From Caldifermentibacillus hisashii (GTDB lineage: Bacteria; Bacillota; Bacilli; Bacillales; Caldibacillaceae), in assembly GCF_027568575.1 (NCBI RefSeq), contig NZ_JANUVP010000020.1: a stretch of 64,000 bases of DNA. One strand, written 5' to 3'. Numbering within the stretch: position 1 is the first letter of the stretch; every line of letters begins with the position of its first letter. This document shows positions 17,452-26,784 of the stretch, in pieces. The notes under the pieces were generated by a model. The model ran no database searches, had not been told where the DNA came from, and was given only the letters and a program-made list of their open reading frames with translations. The translations under genes and the position numbers were made by a program.

Positions 17452-18681
17452 CTATTTAATTGATGCGATTTCTTTCGTTTTCTTGTGAACATTAGATGGG
17501 TCAACTTTTCTGCGTGCCACCCCAGTCTCCATTGCCGCTTTTGCTACAGCTCGGGCAACATATGGAGCCACTCTCGGATCAAACGGATTTGGAATGACAT
17601 AATCAGGTGATAATTGTTCATCACTAATTAGGCTGGCAATCGCTTCAACAGCAGCTTGCTTCATTTCTTCATTAATAATTGTTGCTCGAACATCTAAGGC
17701 ACCACGGAAAATCCCCGGAAATGCCAGTACGTTATTGACTTGATTCGGATAATCAGAACGACCTGTTCCGATTACTGCAGCACCTGCTTCTTTCGCGTCC
17801 TCCGGCATAATTTCGGGAATCGGGTTGGCCATCGCAAAAATAATCGGATCCGGATTCATGGAGCGAATCATTTCCTTCGATAGGATGCCACCCGCAGACA
17901 CCCCAATAAATACATCAGTTCCTTGAATGACTTCTTTTAGCGATCCTTTCTTTCCTTCACGATTTGTAATTTTTGCGACTTCTTCCTTAAGCTGATTCAT
18001 CCCAAATGGTCGGCCTTCATAAATCGCCCCCTTTGTATCACACATGATTATATCACGAACACCATAGTGATAAAGTAACTTAATAATGGCTATTCCAGCT
18101 GCACCGGCGCCGTTTATAACGACCTTAATTTCATGGATCTTCCTTCCTGTCAGCTTTAATGCATTCATTAAACCCGCTATGGTAACAATAGCTGTTCCAT
18201 GTTGATCATCATGAAAGACAGGGATATTGGTTTCTCTTTTTAATCGTTCTTCAATTTCAAAGCAATTTGGAGATGCGATATCTTCCAGATTAACTCCGCC
18301 AAAGGTTGGTTCCAATAATTTGACCGTCTCAACAATCTTGTCAACATCCGTTGTCCCAAGGCAAAGTGGAAATGCATCAACCCCGGCAAAACTTTTAAAC
18401 AGGACAGCTTTCCCTTCCATTACCGGCAGTGCTGCTTCCGGTCCGATATTACCTAATCCCAGCACGGCAGTTCCATCTGTAACAACAGCTACAGTATTGC
18501 CTTTCATTGTATAATCGTATACCAGTTCCGGATGTTCGTAAATTTCTTTACATGGTTCTGCAACACCCGGTGAATATGCCAAACTTAAATCCTTCGGCGA
18601 TTGCAATTGAACTTTAGATACCGTTTCAAGTTTCCCCATGTTCATTTGATGTAATTGTAGTGCTTCTTCCCTTAAACTCAC
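17452..18681 (-). CDS. ytsJ: NADP-dependent malic enzyme (YtsJ type)
   Basis: Malic enzyme decarboxylates malate to pyruvate; YtsJ is the main NADPH-producing isoform in B. subtilis. Visible are the Tyr-containing LAYSPGVAEPC motif, the metal/substrate region with ETNIPVFHDDQHGT, and the Rossmann NGAGAAGIA motif. I chose GTG at 18681 as the start because the reading MSLREEALQLH matches YtsJ and a purine-rich GGGGTGGAG lies upstream; an in-frame GTG at 18690 sits within that SD. It is the first gene of a run ytsJ-gntR-accD-accA on the minus strand, with short gaps. Confidence 0.95.
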   Translation of the reverse strand: MSLREEALQLHQMNMGKLETVSKVQLQSPKDLSLAYSPGVAEPCKEIYEHPELVYDYTMKGNTVAVVTDGTAVLGLGNIGPEAALPVMEGKAVLFKSFAGVDAFPLCLGTTDVDKIVETVKLLEPTFGGVNLEDIASPNCFEIEERLKRETNIPVFHDDQHGTAIVTIAGLMNALKLTGRKIHEIKVVINGAGAAGIAIIKLLYHYGVRDIIMCDTKGAIYEGRPFGMNQLKEEVAKITNREGKKGSLKEVIQGTDVFIGVSAGGILSKEMIRSMNPDPIIFAMANPIPEIMPEDAKEAGAAVIGTGRSDYPNQVNNVLAFPGIFRGALDVRATIINEEMKQAAVEAIASLISDEQLSPDYVIPNPFDPRVAPYVARAVAKAAMETGVARRKVDPSNVHKKTKEIASIK

Positions 18682-18721
18682 CTTCTCCACCCCTCAAAAC
18701 ATTACGAATATTTATTAAATA

Positions 18722-18734
18722 GTGGTCTGACCAC
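18722..18734. promoter_or_regulatory. FadR/GntR-type operator at the ytsJ promoter
   Basis: GTGGTCAGACCAC (minus strand) is a near-perfect palindrome of the TGGT-N3-ACCA form bound by FadR-subfamily GntR regulators. It lies at about +5 to +17 relative to the predicted start of transcription, a position that suits repression. The regulator gene lies downstream in the same run of genes. Confidence 0.65.
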
Positions 18735-18745
18735 ATATTATTACT

Positions 18746-18774
18746 AATATAAACATAAATAATCAGATTGTAAA
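18746..18774 (-). promoter_or_regulatory. Candidate sigma-A promoter for ytsJ
   Basis: On the minus strand: TTTACA (-35, 18769-18774), a 17-nt spacer, TATATT (-10, 18746-18751). The GntR-type palindrome lies directly downstream. Confidence 0.65.
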
Positions 18775-19038
18775 GATATCATTAAAAATATTTTTCTCGT
18801 AATGTTTCAAACTTTCGGTCAAGGCCCATAAGAAAAACACCAAAAAATTCCAACTACATCGATCGGCATCCTTCCGTCAAAATTCATCATTTCTAAACGA
18901 ACTTGGAAATATTTTTGACAAGTTTTATCCTTGACAACCAATCCATATCGAAGTGACGGTCCTTCCTTGTGAGCTAGCTCGTATTGTTTATCTCCACCAG
19001 AAAAACAACAAAAGCAGAGCATCGACTTTTCGCTTTCT

Positions 19039-22000
19039 TTACTTTATGGCAACATTATGTTCTCCCAATAATTTTTTTAATTCTGAGATAGCTGCACTGT
19101 CCGGATTAATCCAATGCTCTTTTGCCAACTGGACGGTCTGATGATTTTTTTCATAATAAAGAATGATTGGCACACTCCCTTTATATTTTTTAATCATATT
19201 CTTCAATTCCCCTAATAATTCATTCGTTTGATGATTTGCATCAATTTTAATATACACCTTTTTACTTTCTTGTTCTTCTCGCAATTTTTCAACGGATTGG
19301 ATGAAATTAACGATAAATTGCTTTTGACCATGTCGAAAATCAAGCGTACCGGTCATAAAAACAATTTCTCCTTTTTTTACTAAGGCTGAAGATGTCCGAT
19401 AAACATTCGGAAAAACGACTGCTGACATGTCTTGCGATTCATCACTAATTTGTAAAAAAGCCATTGCTTCACCATTTTTTGTTCTTGTTTTCCGTACTTC
19501 TTGAATATAAGCGCCGACATGATATTTTGATCCGGCAATTTTCAGTTCATCCAGTAACAGAGCACCTTGACTTTGAAGCAGCTTGCGATACATGCTGACC
19601 GGATGTCTTGAAATAAATAAACCTAAAACCTGCTTTTCAAATTGTAATTTTTTATCAATAGGAATCGGTTCAACTTCAACATATTTCGGCCTAATATCCA
19701 GTTCTTCTGAAAATAATGAGTCAATTTGATGATCGTCGGGTTTCATTAATTGAGCATGTTCAATCGCCACATCCAAAGTTGCCAACAGGACTGCCCGGTC
19801 ATGCCCAAATTCGTCAAAACTTCCGGCATGAATCAAGTTTTCCAACACTTTTCGGTTAACGACTTTAAGTGAAACACGTAAACAGAAATCAAATAAATCG
19901 GTAAACGGCCGTTCCCCCCTAGCTTGGATAATCTCTTTTAATGCTTGAAAACCGACTCCTTTAATCGCAGCCAAGCTAAAACGAACTCCATCACGCTCAA
20001 CTTGAAATTGATAATAGCTGTGATTAATGGATGGTGGATAAATAGTAAATCCGAGATGTTTCAGTTCTTTAATGTACTCAGCGGTTTTATTTTCATTTCC
20101 TACGACCGAAGTTAATAAACTTGCCATGAAATACAATGGATAATGGGCTTTTAAATATGCGAGTTGATAACTAATCATGCTGTAGGCAACGGCATGACTG
20201 CGATTAAAACCATAATCGGCAAAGCGGACAATCAAATCATATATTTCATTTGCCGTTGTTTCCGAATAGCCATTATTTTTGGCACCGGCTACAAAATGTT
20301 GCCTTTGTTGATCCAAAACTTCCCGCTTCTTTTTTGAAACCGCCCTTCTAAGTAAATCTGCTTCCCCTAATGTAAAACCTGCCATTTTGGAAGCAATTTG
20401 CATAATTTGCTCCTGATATACGATGACTCCATATGTTTTCTTTAAAATATTTTCCAAGTCAGGATGTGGATAACGGACCGGTTCCTTTCCATGTTTTCGA
20501 TTAATATAGACAGGAATATTTGTCATCGGTCCCGGACGATACAACGCATTGACAGCAACAATATCCTCAAATTCCGTCGGTTTCAGGCGTATTAACACAT
20601 CTCGCATTCCTTCCGATTCCAATTGAAAAATCCCTGTTGTCTGACCTTTTTGTAACAGTTTAAAAGTTTTTTCATCATGAAAAGGAATTTGTTTTAAATC
20701 AATTTTTTTCTGTTGTTTCTTGTGAATGGACCGAATGATTGATTCGATAAGTGATAAATTTCGTAATCCAAGGAAATCCATCTTTAATAAACCGATTTCT
20801 TCCAAGGTTCCCATCGGGTATTGGGTCAGCAAAACATCATTTGATCCTGTTTGTAAAGGAATCCATTCAACCAGTGGTCTGTCCCCGATAACAACCCCGG
20901 CTGCATGTGTTGAAGTATGGCGCGGTAATCCTTCAATTTTTGCGGCAATTTGGAAAATCTGCTGAAAGTTTTCGTTTTTCATTAAATCTTGTAAAGCTTG
21001 GGACTCTTTCGTCGCTTCCTTTAAAGTGATTCCTAATTTGTTCGGTATGCTTTTCGATAATTGATCCAATTCCTTATTTGTTCTTCCAAAAACGCGGGCA
21101 ACATCCCTTACAGCTGCTTTAGCCGCAAATGTACCAAAAGTAATAATTTGAGCCACATGGGTAGATCCATATTTTTTCGCCACATACTGAATAACTTCAT
21201 CGCGCCTGTGATCAGGAAAGTCGATATCAATATCCGGCATCGACACCCGCTCAGGATTCAAAAACCTTTCAAACAACAGATCAAATTTAATCGGGTCAAC
21301 ATCCGTTATTTCAAGAACATAAGCAACAAGACTTCCGGCTGCCGATCCCCTGCCCGGTCCGACAATAATACCATTTTTTCTGGCAAATTGAACATAATCC
21401 CAAACGATTAAAAAATAATCACTAAACTTCATCTTCTTAATAATGTCAAGTTCATATTTCAGTCGTTCTTTATAAATCGGAGTTGGTGAATCGATTCTAA
21501 TAGATAAATTTTTTTCACACAGTTCACTTAAAAACACATCGCTTGTTTTTTCATCGAGCGGGTATTTAGGCAATAATTGTTGATGAAAGGGAATTTCAAC
21601 TTGACACTGTTCCGCAATTTTCAAAGTGTTTTCGATTGCTTCCGGGTATTGTTGAAATAAGCTGTTCAGCTCTTCATTTGTACGCAAGTAACCTTCTTTA
21701 TCCAAAGCATCTTCAGTCAACTCGGAAATATTTATATTCTCTTTGATCGCCTGCAAACATTTCCATGAAAAATAATCTTCTTTATCCAGAAAACAAACTT
21801 TATCGACAGCTGCGACGGGTATATTCATCTCCTCACTCATACTATAAATCGCTTTTCTTAACGTTTCATGATCCCGGGATGGTAATGACTGAATTGATAA
21901 ATAGAAGGATTCTTTCTCAAATAATTGTTGATAGAAGCTGACTTTTTCCTTTGCACGTCCTTCTTGCCCTTGCAGAATATACGTTTCAATTTCTCCTTCA

Positions 22001-22389
22001 ATACCGGGAGAAATGGCGATCAAACCTGAACAATAATGTTTAAGCCATTTGATTGGGATACCTTTTGGAGATTTTGTCTGAATAGCACTCGAAATTTTCA
22101 TTATGTTTTGGTACCCATGTAAATTTTTTGCATAAAAAAGCAGCGGATAGGCGGTCGTTTCGTATTCCTCTTCAATTAAAATATCAGCTTCTAGTCCAAT
22201 GATCGGTTGTATACCATAGGTCCGGCATGCTTTATAAAAAGGGATGACACCGTAAAGAACATTTTGATCCGTAATTGCCAGTGCATGGAATCCTCTTTGT
22301 TTTGCTGCCATAACCATTTTTTCAGGTTGGATTGTACTTGATAAAAGTGAATAGGCACTGTACATATGTAAAGGTACCATAGGCAACAC
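19039..22389 (-). CDS. dnaE: DNA polymerase III alpha subunit DnaE
   Basis: DnaE is the replicative polymerase that extends RNA primers before handing over to PolC in low-GC Gram-positives. The 1116 residues hold an N-terminal PHP domain (about 1-200), the PolIII alpha catalytic core with the active-site carboxylates in PDIDIDFPDHRR, the tandem helix-hairpin-helix region (about 780-880), and a C-terminal OB-fold (about 960-1040). The start is probably the GTG at 22389 after GGAAGGAAGAT; an ATG three codons on is possible. The PHP domain appears degenerate compared with metal-binding forms (HMYSAYS is kept). It is divergent from ytrH. Confidence 0.96.
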   Translation of the reverse strand: MLPMVPLHMYSAYSLLSSTIQPEKMVMAAKQRGFHALAITDQNVLYGVIPFYKACRTYGIQPIIGLEADILIEEEYETTAYPLLFYAKNLHGYQNIMKISSAIQTKSPKGIPIKWLKHYCSGLIAISPGIEGEIETYILQGQEGRAKEKVSFYQQLFEKESFYLSIQSLPSRDHETLRKAIYSMSEEMNIPVAAVDKVCFLDKEDYFSWKCLQAIKENINISELTEDALDKEGYLRTNEELNSLFQQYPEAIENTLKIAEQCQVEIPFHQQLLPKYPLDEKTSDVFLSELCEKNLSIRIDSPTPIYKERLKYELDIIKKMKFSDYFLIVWDYVQFARKNGIIVGPGRGSAAGSLVAYVLEITDVDPIKFDLLFERFLNPERVSMPDIDIDFPDHRRDEVIQYVAKKYGSTHVAQIITFGTFAAKAAVRDVARVFGRTNKELDQLSKSIPNKLGITLKEATKESQALQDLMKNENFQQIFQIAAKIEGLPRHTSTHAAGVVIGDRPLVEWIPLQTGSNDVLLTQYPMGTLEEIGLLKMDFLGLRNLSLIESIIRSIHKKQQKKIDLKQIPFHDEKTFKLLQKGQTTGIFQLESEGMRDVLIRLKPTEFEDIVAVNALYRPGPMTNIPVYINRKHGKEPVRYPHPDLENILKKTYGVIVYQEQIMQIASKMAGFTLGEADLLRRAVSKKKREVLDQQRQHFVAGAKNNGYSETTANEIYDLIVRFADYGFNRSHAVAYSMISYQLAYLKAHYPLYFMASLLTSVVGNENKTAEYIKELKHLGFTIYPPSINHSYYQFQVERDGVRFSLAAIKGVGFQALKEIIQARGERPFTDLFDFCLRVSLKVVNRKVLENLIHAGSFDEFGHDRAVLLATLDVAIEHAQLMKPDDHQIDSLFSEELDIRPKYVEVEPIPIDKKLQFEKQVLGLFISRHPVSMYRKLLQSQGALLLDELKIAGSKYHVGAYIQEVRKTRTKNGEAMAFLQISDESQDMSAVVFPNVYRTSSALVKKGEIVFMTGTLDFRHGQKQFIVNFIQSVEKLREEQESKKVYIKIDANHQTNELLGELKNMIKKYKGSVPIILYYEKNHQTVQLAKEHWINPDSAAISELKKLLGEHNVAIK

Positions 22390-22559
22390 ATCTTCCTTCC
22401 GTTCATCCTATTTCTTCTCATTATAGCACATATGTTCTTATTTTAACACTGAAAGCAAGCAAAGAATTGTAAAATATTCATATTTACTCCATTGTACCAA
22501 TAAATTATTAATAGGGGCAGTCCGATTTCGGCTGTTTATGTTAACAGGGGGTTGTTTAA

Positions 22560-22892
22560 ATGACAGAAGCATTTGTACCAACGTTTATCCATAGTTATTT
22601 TATCGCACTTGGAGTTATTCTCGGCGGCTCCTTGATTGGCGGTTTATCAGCCTTTTTAATCGGTGAACCGCCACTTACAGAAATCTACCGACTATCCAAT
22701 AGTTTACGGATATGGGCAATTGTTGCCGCTATCGGTGGAACGTTCGATGCCGTATATAATTTTGAACGTGGATTGATGCACGGACAGACCGGCGATCTTG
22801 TCAAACAAATTTTTCTCATTTTATCCGCTTTAGGTGGTGCACAAACCGGAGCACTGATTATTAATTGGCTTACCCAGGGGCATTTGTCATGA
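22560..22892 (+). CDS. ytrH: Sporulation protein YtrH
   Basis: A 110-residue membrane protein with three to four hydrophobic segments, matching YtrH by length, sequence pattern (GGSLIGGLSAFLIGEPPLTEI) and place between dnaE and ytrI. In B. subtilis ytrHI is transcribed in the mother cell under sigma-E and supports spore formation. The ATG follows AGGGGG at 9 nt. Upstream, AAATATT followed after about 14 nt by TGTACCAAT is a weak match to a sigma-E promoter. The stop overlaps the ytrI start. Confidence 0.92.
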   Translation: MTEAFVPTFIHSYFIALGVILGGSLIGGLSAFLIGEPPLTEIYRLSNSLRIWAIVAAIGGTFDAVYNFERGLMHGQTGDLVKQIFLILSALGGAQTGALIINWLTQGHLS

Positions 22893-23392
22893 GAATCCCT
22901 CCCTATTTTTATTCAAGAAGCTTCCAACGATTTTTTTCCGGCGTCGTAATCGGTGCGATCATCAGTTGGTTAATTTTTCTGTACATGTTTGGGCGTATGC
23001 AGGAAGAGCAGGTAAAAGTAATCCGTCAGCAAGAGGAACTAATTGCCGATTTAGAAAAAGAAAAAAATATTTGGCAGGAAGATTTCAAAAAACTGAACGA
23101 GAAAAATAAAGAGCTGCTTACGGTTCAAGATATATCGATTAAAATCACCAATGGTTCTAAATATAAAATTGATGCATTAAGTATTTTCGAAGTGCAAGAG
23201 AAGGTAAAAGAAGATATCAGTAATGTACTGGCGAAAGATTTACATGTTGTTTATACAAGTAAAGATTTATTGGAAAAAGTCATTGAAAATAAGCCGGTTG
23301 TCATCAATGACCGCCGTTATCAACTGACTGTACGAAAAATGGTGATTTATACCACCTTGAATATCGAATTAGAACTAACATTGGCACAATAG
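22889..23392 (+). CDS. ytrI: Sporulation membrane protein YtrI
   Basis: YtrI is co-expressed with YtrH. It has one membrane segment (about residues 18-38), then a coiled-coil rich in Glu/Lys/Gln (about 40-85), then a C-terminal globular part. I set the start at ATG 22889, which overlaps the ytrH stop as ATGA with AGGGGC 8 nt upstream, and gives the family N-terminus MRIPPYF; an earlier in-frame start reads into ytrH without an SD. The 167-residue product probably faces out of the membrane in the mother cell; its biochemical role is unknown. Confidence 0.92.
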   Translation: MRIPPYFYSRSFQRFFSGVVIGAIISWLIFLYMFGRMQEEQVKVIRQQEELIADLEKEKNIWQEDFKKLNEKNKELLTVQDISIKITNGSKYKIDALSIFEVQEKVKEDISNVLAKDLHVVYTSKDLLEKVIENKPVVINDRRYQLTVRKMVIYTTLNIELELTLAQ

Positions 23393-23401
23393 CAAAAATC
23401 A

Positions 23402-23428
23402 GATGGGCTTGTGGTTAACTAGCCCATC
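23402..23428. terminator. Terminator between ytrI and nrnA (convergent)
   Basis: GATGGGCT (23402-23409) and AGCCCATC (23421-23428) form a perfect 8-bp stem between two convergent genes. On the minus strand it is followed by TGATTTTTGC, so it serves nrnA best. Confidence 0.6.
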
Positions 23429-23499
23429 ATGGCATCTAAATGTTGCTGTTTTCTTCTTAAGTTCCAAGTGCAGGAAACATCCTTATCCCGGATTAGCGA

Positions 23500-24453
23500 C
23501 TAGCTTTGATTTTCCAAATAATCTTGAACAACTTTTTTCAGTTCTTCCATAACCCGGTCTACTTCATCCCAAGAGTAAATTGTTGCACCGGCTGCACGTG
23601 GATGGCCACCACCAGAGAATTTTTTCGCTACTTCATTGATCGTGGGGCCATTAGAACGGAGACGAACCCGAATCTGATTCGTTTCTTCAACAAAGAACGC
23701 CCATGCCTTTATTCCTTGAATATTTCCTAACACGCTAACCGTTTGTGAAGCTTCTTGCGGTCGTAAGTTATATTTGGTCAACAGCCTTTGATCAATAATA
23801 ACTTTGGCAACACCGTCAAACTCAAATTCAAAGTTTTGTAAAATATAGCCTTGAAATTTAGCGAGATTTTGTGTTGTTTCATACATTTTTTCAAATAAAT
23901 CGGTTCGCGAAAATGGATATTTTATTAGTTCACTTACATATTGAAATGTTTTTTCTGTGGCACTCGGATACAAAAACCGTCCTGTATCACCCACGATACC
24001 GGCAAATAGAAGTCTTGCCCCTTCCGTTGATAATTTCAATCCATCCCCTTTTCCATATAAAAAAAACTCGTAAATTAATTCACTGGTTGAACTGGCATTT
24101 GTATCGACCCAAACAATATCACCATATTTATCCTCATTCGGATGATGATCGATTTTAATGAGAAATGCCCCCGTATGATAACGTCCATCAGATATTCGCT
24201 CCCGATTGGCCGTATCACAAACGATGACAAGCGCATTCCGGTAACTCTCATCAGGTATTTGATCCATGGTATTTAAATATTTCAATGTTTTCTCATCTTC
24301 ACCAACGACATACACACGCTTCTCAGGAAATGAAGTTTGAATGATTTCTGCCAAGCCGCCTTGAGATCCATAAGCATCAGGGTCGGGCCGGATATGTCTA
24401 TGAATAATAATCGTATCAAACTCTTTTATTTTTTGTAAAATTTGTTCTTTCAT
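23500..24453 (-). CDS. nrnA: Oligoribonuclease/pAp phosphatase NrnA (DHH-DHHA1)
   Basis: NrnA degrades nanoRNA (2-5 nt) and dephosphorylates 3'-phosphoadenosine 5'-phosphate. The DHH domain shows the metal motifs RPDPDAYGS, VCDTANRER, KIDHHPNED and GDTGRF; the C-terminal DHHA1 domain shows GGGHPRAAGA. I set the start at ATG 24453, 9 nt after AAGGAG; this reading MKEQILQKIKEFDT gives 317 residues, close to the B. subtilis protein. A GTG 39 nt upstream lies before that SD. It is alone on the minus strand between ytrI and ytpI. Confidence 0.95.
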   Translation of the reverse strand: MKEQILQKIKEFDTIIIHRHIRPDPDAYGSQGGLAEIIQTSFPEKRVYVVGEDEKTLKYLNTMDQIPDESYRNALVIVCDTANRERISDGRYHTGAFLIKIDHHPNEDKYGDIVWVDTNASSTSELIYEFFLYGKGDGLKLSTEGARLLFAGIVGDTGRFLYPSATEKTFQYVSELIKYPFSRTDLFEKMYETTQNLAKFQGYILQNFEFEFDGVAKVIIDQRLLTKYNLRPQEASQTVSVLGNIQGIKAWAFFVEETNQIRVRLRSNGPTINEVAKKFSGGGHPRAAGATIYSWDEVDRVMEELKKVVQDYLENQS

Positions 24454-24577
24454 ATTTAATAGCTCCTTCTCACTTTTTCCATCTAAATTCACTGTAAACG
24501 ATATCGTCCTTTTTTATGGCATTTTTTTAAATTAGCAGGTAAAATAATATCAAAACAGAAAAGGGAGAGACGGATAT

Positions 24578-24886
24578 ATGCCTGTATTTGTTGTGATCAT
24601 CGTTTTTTCAGTTATCTTTTATTTATATTACAAAGTAAAATCTTTTCAGGCAAAAACTCCGATAGAGAAAAAATGGTGGAATGCCAAATCTTCTATTGCA
24701 CTCGGCTTGTTTGTCGCTGTCTTTGGATTCAATCGTTTATTCATCACCCAAACCACTGTATCCATTATCATCGGCATACTTTTTATCATCGTTGGAACCA
24801 TCTCTATCTGGACAAACTTTAAAGCATATAAATATTATTCACCCTATGTTGAAACAAAAAAAGAGAATATGGAAAAAGGTATGTAA
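24578..24886 (+). CDS. ytpI: YtpI family membrane protein
   Basis: A 102-residue protein of unknown function with three hydrophobic segments (about 1-20, 38-58 and 60-80) and a charged C-terminal tail. It matches the Bacillus YtpI family in length, in the KTPIEKKWWNAKSSIALG stretch and in its place next to nrnA and ytoI. The start ATG follows AAAGGGAGAG. It converges on ytoI with 30 bp between them and no clear terminator. Confidence 0.85.
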   Translation: MPVFVVIIVFSVIFYLYYKVKSFQAKTPIEKKWWNAKSSIALGLFVAVFGFNRLFITQTTVSIIIGILFIIVGTISIWTNFKAYKYYSPYVETKKENMEKGM

Positions 24887-24916
24887 AAAACCAATTGATA
24901 GTACAATGTATAAAAA

Positions 24917-26233
24917 TTAACGATCTAAAAATTGAACCATAATCAAAGCTTTTGCAGCGATCATTCCCTTTGAAACTACTTCCACATCTACCTTACCGAA
25001 CTTTCTCCCAATTTCAAGAATATTCGGCCGGATCGTTATATCATAGTCGATTTGAACCGGCTTTAAATAATATACAGACATGCTTTCAACGACAATCTCA
25101 CCTTTTTTCTGTGCGCGAAATAATCGATGAACCGATTCGATAATGGTAGAAGTAAGGACACCATAAGAAATTGTACCATGTTGATTTGTCATTTGAGGTG
25201 TCACATCAAATTCATAACTAACATCGACACCATCTGTCGTTTCTTTTTTATGTAGGTGGTTAAAAATTAAGTTTTCTATTGTTTCACCCACATGTGGCTG
25301 CCTTTGAATAGTTTGGAGTGATTTCAACACATCTTGACGACTGATAATTCCTAAAAGCCGATTTTGGTCATCAACCACCGGCAAAAGTTCGATGCCTTCC
25401 CAAATCATAATATGGGAAGCAGATGCTACACTTGTTTTTAATGTGACGGTAATTGGTTGTTTTGTCATTACTTTTTCAAGCGGTCGCGCGCGATCTTCAC
25501 TGATTACGTCTTTTGAGGTGACCATGCCCTCTACTTTCAGATCGTCGGTAACTACCGGAAACCGGGTATGTCTGTATTTCTCGTTCAATTCATACCACTT
25601 TTGAATCGGTTCATTGACTTTTAAATAATACGTTTGTTCGATAGGAATCAAAATATCCTCAACAAGCAATATTTCTTTTTTAATGAGTTGATCGAAAATA
25701 GCACGGTTGATTAATGTCGCCACTGTAAACGTATCATAACTAGTAGAAATAATCGGCAGTTCCAGTTCATCAGCCAATTTTTTAACATCATCACCGGTAT
25801 CAAATCCCCCGGTTATTAGGACGGCTGCCCCTCTTTGCAATGCAGACTTTTGCGCTTTCATCCGATTCCCGACAATGAGCAGGTTTCCCGCTTCTGTATA
25901 GCGCATCATTGCTTCAACTTCCATTGCACCGATGACAAATTTATTCAAGGTTTTGTGTAATCCGCTTTTACCACCTAAAACTTGTCCATCAACAATATTG
26001 ACAATTTCCGCAAACGTAAGTCGTTCAATATTTTCCTTTCGTTTTTGCTCTATGCGGATCGTACCTACCCGCTCAATGGTACTGACAAACCCTTTATTTT
26101 CCGCATCTTTTATCGCTCGGTATGCTGTTCCTTCACTCACCCCTAATTCTTTTGCGATCTGTCTGACAGAGATTTTATCACCGATTGGTAAATTCTGTAT
26201 GTATTGTAATATTTGTTCATGTTTCGTTGTCAT
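24917..26233 (-). CDS. ytoI: YtoI: HTH-DRTGG-CBS-hotdog regulator
   Basis: A multi-domain protein with, in order, an N-terminal winged HTH (about 1-60, with GVSEGTAYRAIKDAE), a DRTGG domain (about 75-185), two CBS repeats (about 190-310, with KVMTKQPITVT) and a C-terminal hotdog thioesterase-like domain (about 320-438). The combination suggests an adenine-nucleotide- or metabolite-sensing regulator; the function of YtoI is not established. I set the start at ATG 26233 after GAAGGTGA, giving MTTKHEQILQYI as in B. subtilis; a longer in-frame reading lacks an SD. It has 438 residues, against 439 in B. subtilis. Confidence 0.92.
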   Translation of the reverse strand: MTTKHEQILQYIQNLPIGDKISVRQIAKELGVSEGTAYRAIKDAENKGFVSTIERVGTIRIEQKRKENIERLTFAEIVNIVDGQVLGGKSGLHKTLNKFVIGAMEVEAMMRYTEAGNLLIVGNRMKAQKSALQRGAAVLITGGFDTGDDVKKLADELELPIISTSYDTFTVATLINRAIFDQLIKKEILLVEDILIPIEQTYYLKVNEPIQKWYELNEKYRHTRFPVVTDDLKVEGMVTSKDVISEDRARPLEKVMTKQPITVTLKTSVASASHIMIWEGIELLPVVDDQNRLLGIISRQDVLKSLQTIQRQPHVGETIENLIFNHLHKKETTDGVDVSYEFDVTPQMTNQHGTISYGVLTSTIIESVHRLFRAQKKGEIVVESMSVYYLKPVQIDYDITIRPNILEIGRKFGKVDVEVVSKGMIAAKALIMVQFLDR

Positions 26234-26390
26234 TGTTTCACCTTCAGTCAACATATTTTCATGGATCATCTCATATGTGCATTATACCAGTTTTTTCAAT
26301 ATCTTTTAAATGATTTCCACGAAAATTAGTTGTTGCCTGTTTCATGATCAACGTAAAATAGTTGGCTGGTTATTTTGGTAGAGAAAAATA

Positions 26391-26636
26391 TTAACCACGT
26401 TGATAATACCTGATTTTCCCCCTAGACTTCTGATCGATTTTATGAGGAACTTGCTTTCTTTTTTTCGGTGCAAATAAAACGGCTGCCAGATTACCGGCGA
26501 ATGCCATAATGAGAAGACTTAGCCATGTCCAAGAAAAATAAACAGATAAAGAATTTCCGTGCAATTGTAACTCAGGGAGTGCATAGTACAGAAGGAAACA
26601 ACAAATCAATAAAGATAAAATACAACGATTTTTCAT
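26391..26636 (-). CDS. Hypothetical small membrane protein
   Basis: An 81-residue protein I do not recognise. It has a signal-like hydrophobic segment at about 5-20, a second at about 32-56, and a basic tail (KKRKQVPHKIDQK). AGGAGAAAAG lies directly before the ATG at good spacing, which supports it as a real gene. It probably sits in the membrane with a basic cytoplasmic tail. It lies upstream of ytoI on the same strand, with a gap of about 155 nt. Confidence 0.7.
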   Translation of the reverse strand: MKNRCILSLLICCFLLYYALPELQLHGNSLSVYFSWTWLSLLIMAFAGNLAAVLFAPKKRKQVPHKIDQKSRGKIRYYQRG

Positions 26637-26714
26637 TCTTTTCTCCTGCCTTCTATAAGTCTTTTGTTTTCAATATATGCAAATCTCATAAATAAATGAA
26701 CCGGAAATAGTTTA

Positions 26715-26784
26715 TAAAGTGAAACTTCCATCCGTGGGGCTTTATCCCCACGGATGGTTAGTTGAACCAATCGGACACTTATCT
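26715..26784 (-). repeat. Hairpin repeat element, copy B (IS200/IS605 end-like)
   Basis: CCATCCGTGGGG (26728-26739) and CCCCACGGATGG (26746-26757) form a perfect 12-bp stem. The flanks, read on the minus strand, are GATAAGTGTCCGATTGG, then TTCAACTAACC before the stem and AAGTTTCACTTTAT after it. They match copy A at 191-274 although the stem bases differ. The apparent open frame through it (26633-26857) is not a gene. It may be a solo right end of an IS200/IS605-type element. The region 26637-27007 shows nothing else convincing. Confidence 0.65.

Larger units (their letters stand above)
18682..19038. other. Intergenic region dnaE-ytsJ
   Basis: These 357 bp hold the ytsJ promoter and operator (listed separately) near 18722-18774. 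I see no convincing gene or strong terminator for dnaE in the rest. Confidence 0.5.

Noticed and set aside
18819..19022. 67-codon frame between dnaE and ytsJ on the minus strand
   Set aside because: No SD, no recognisable features, and not part of the conserved gene order.
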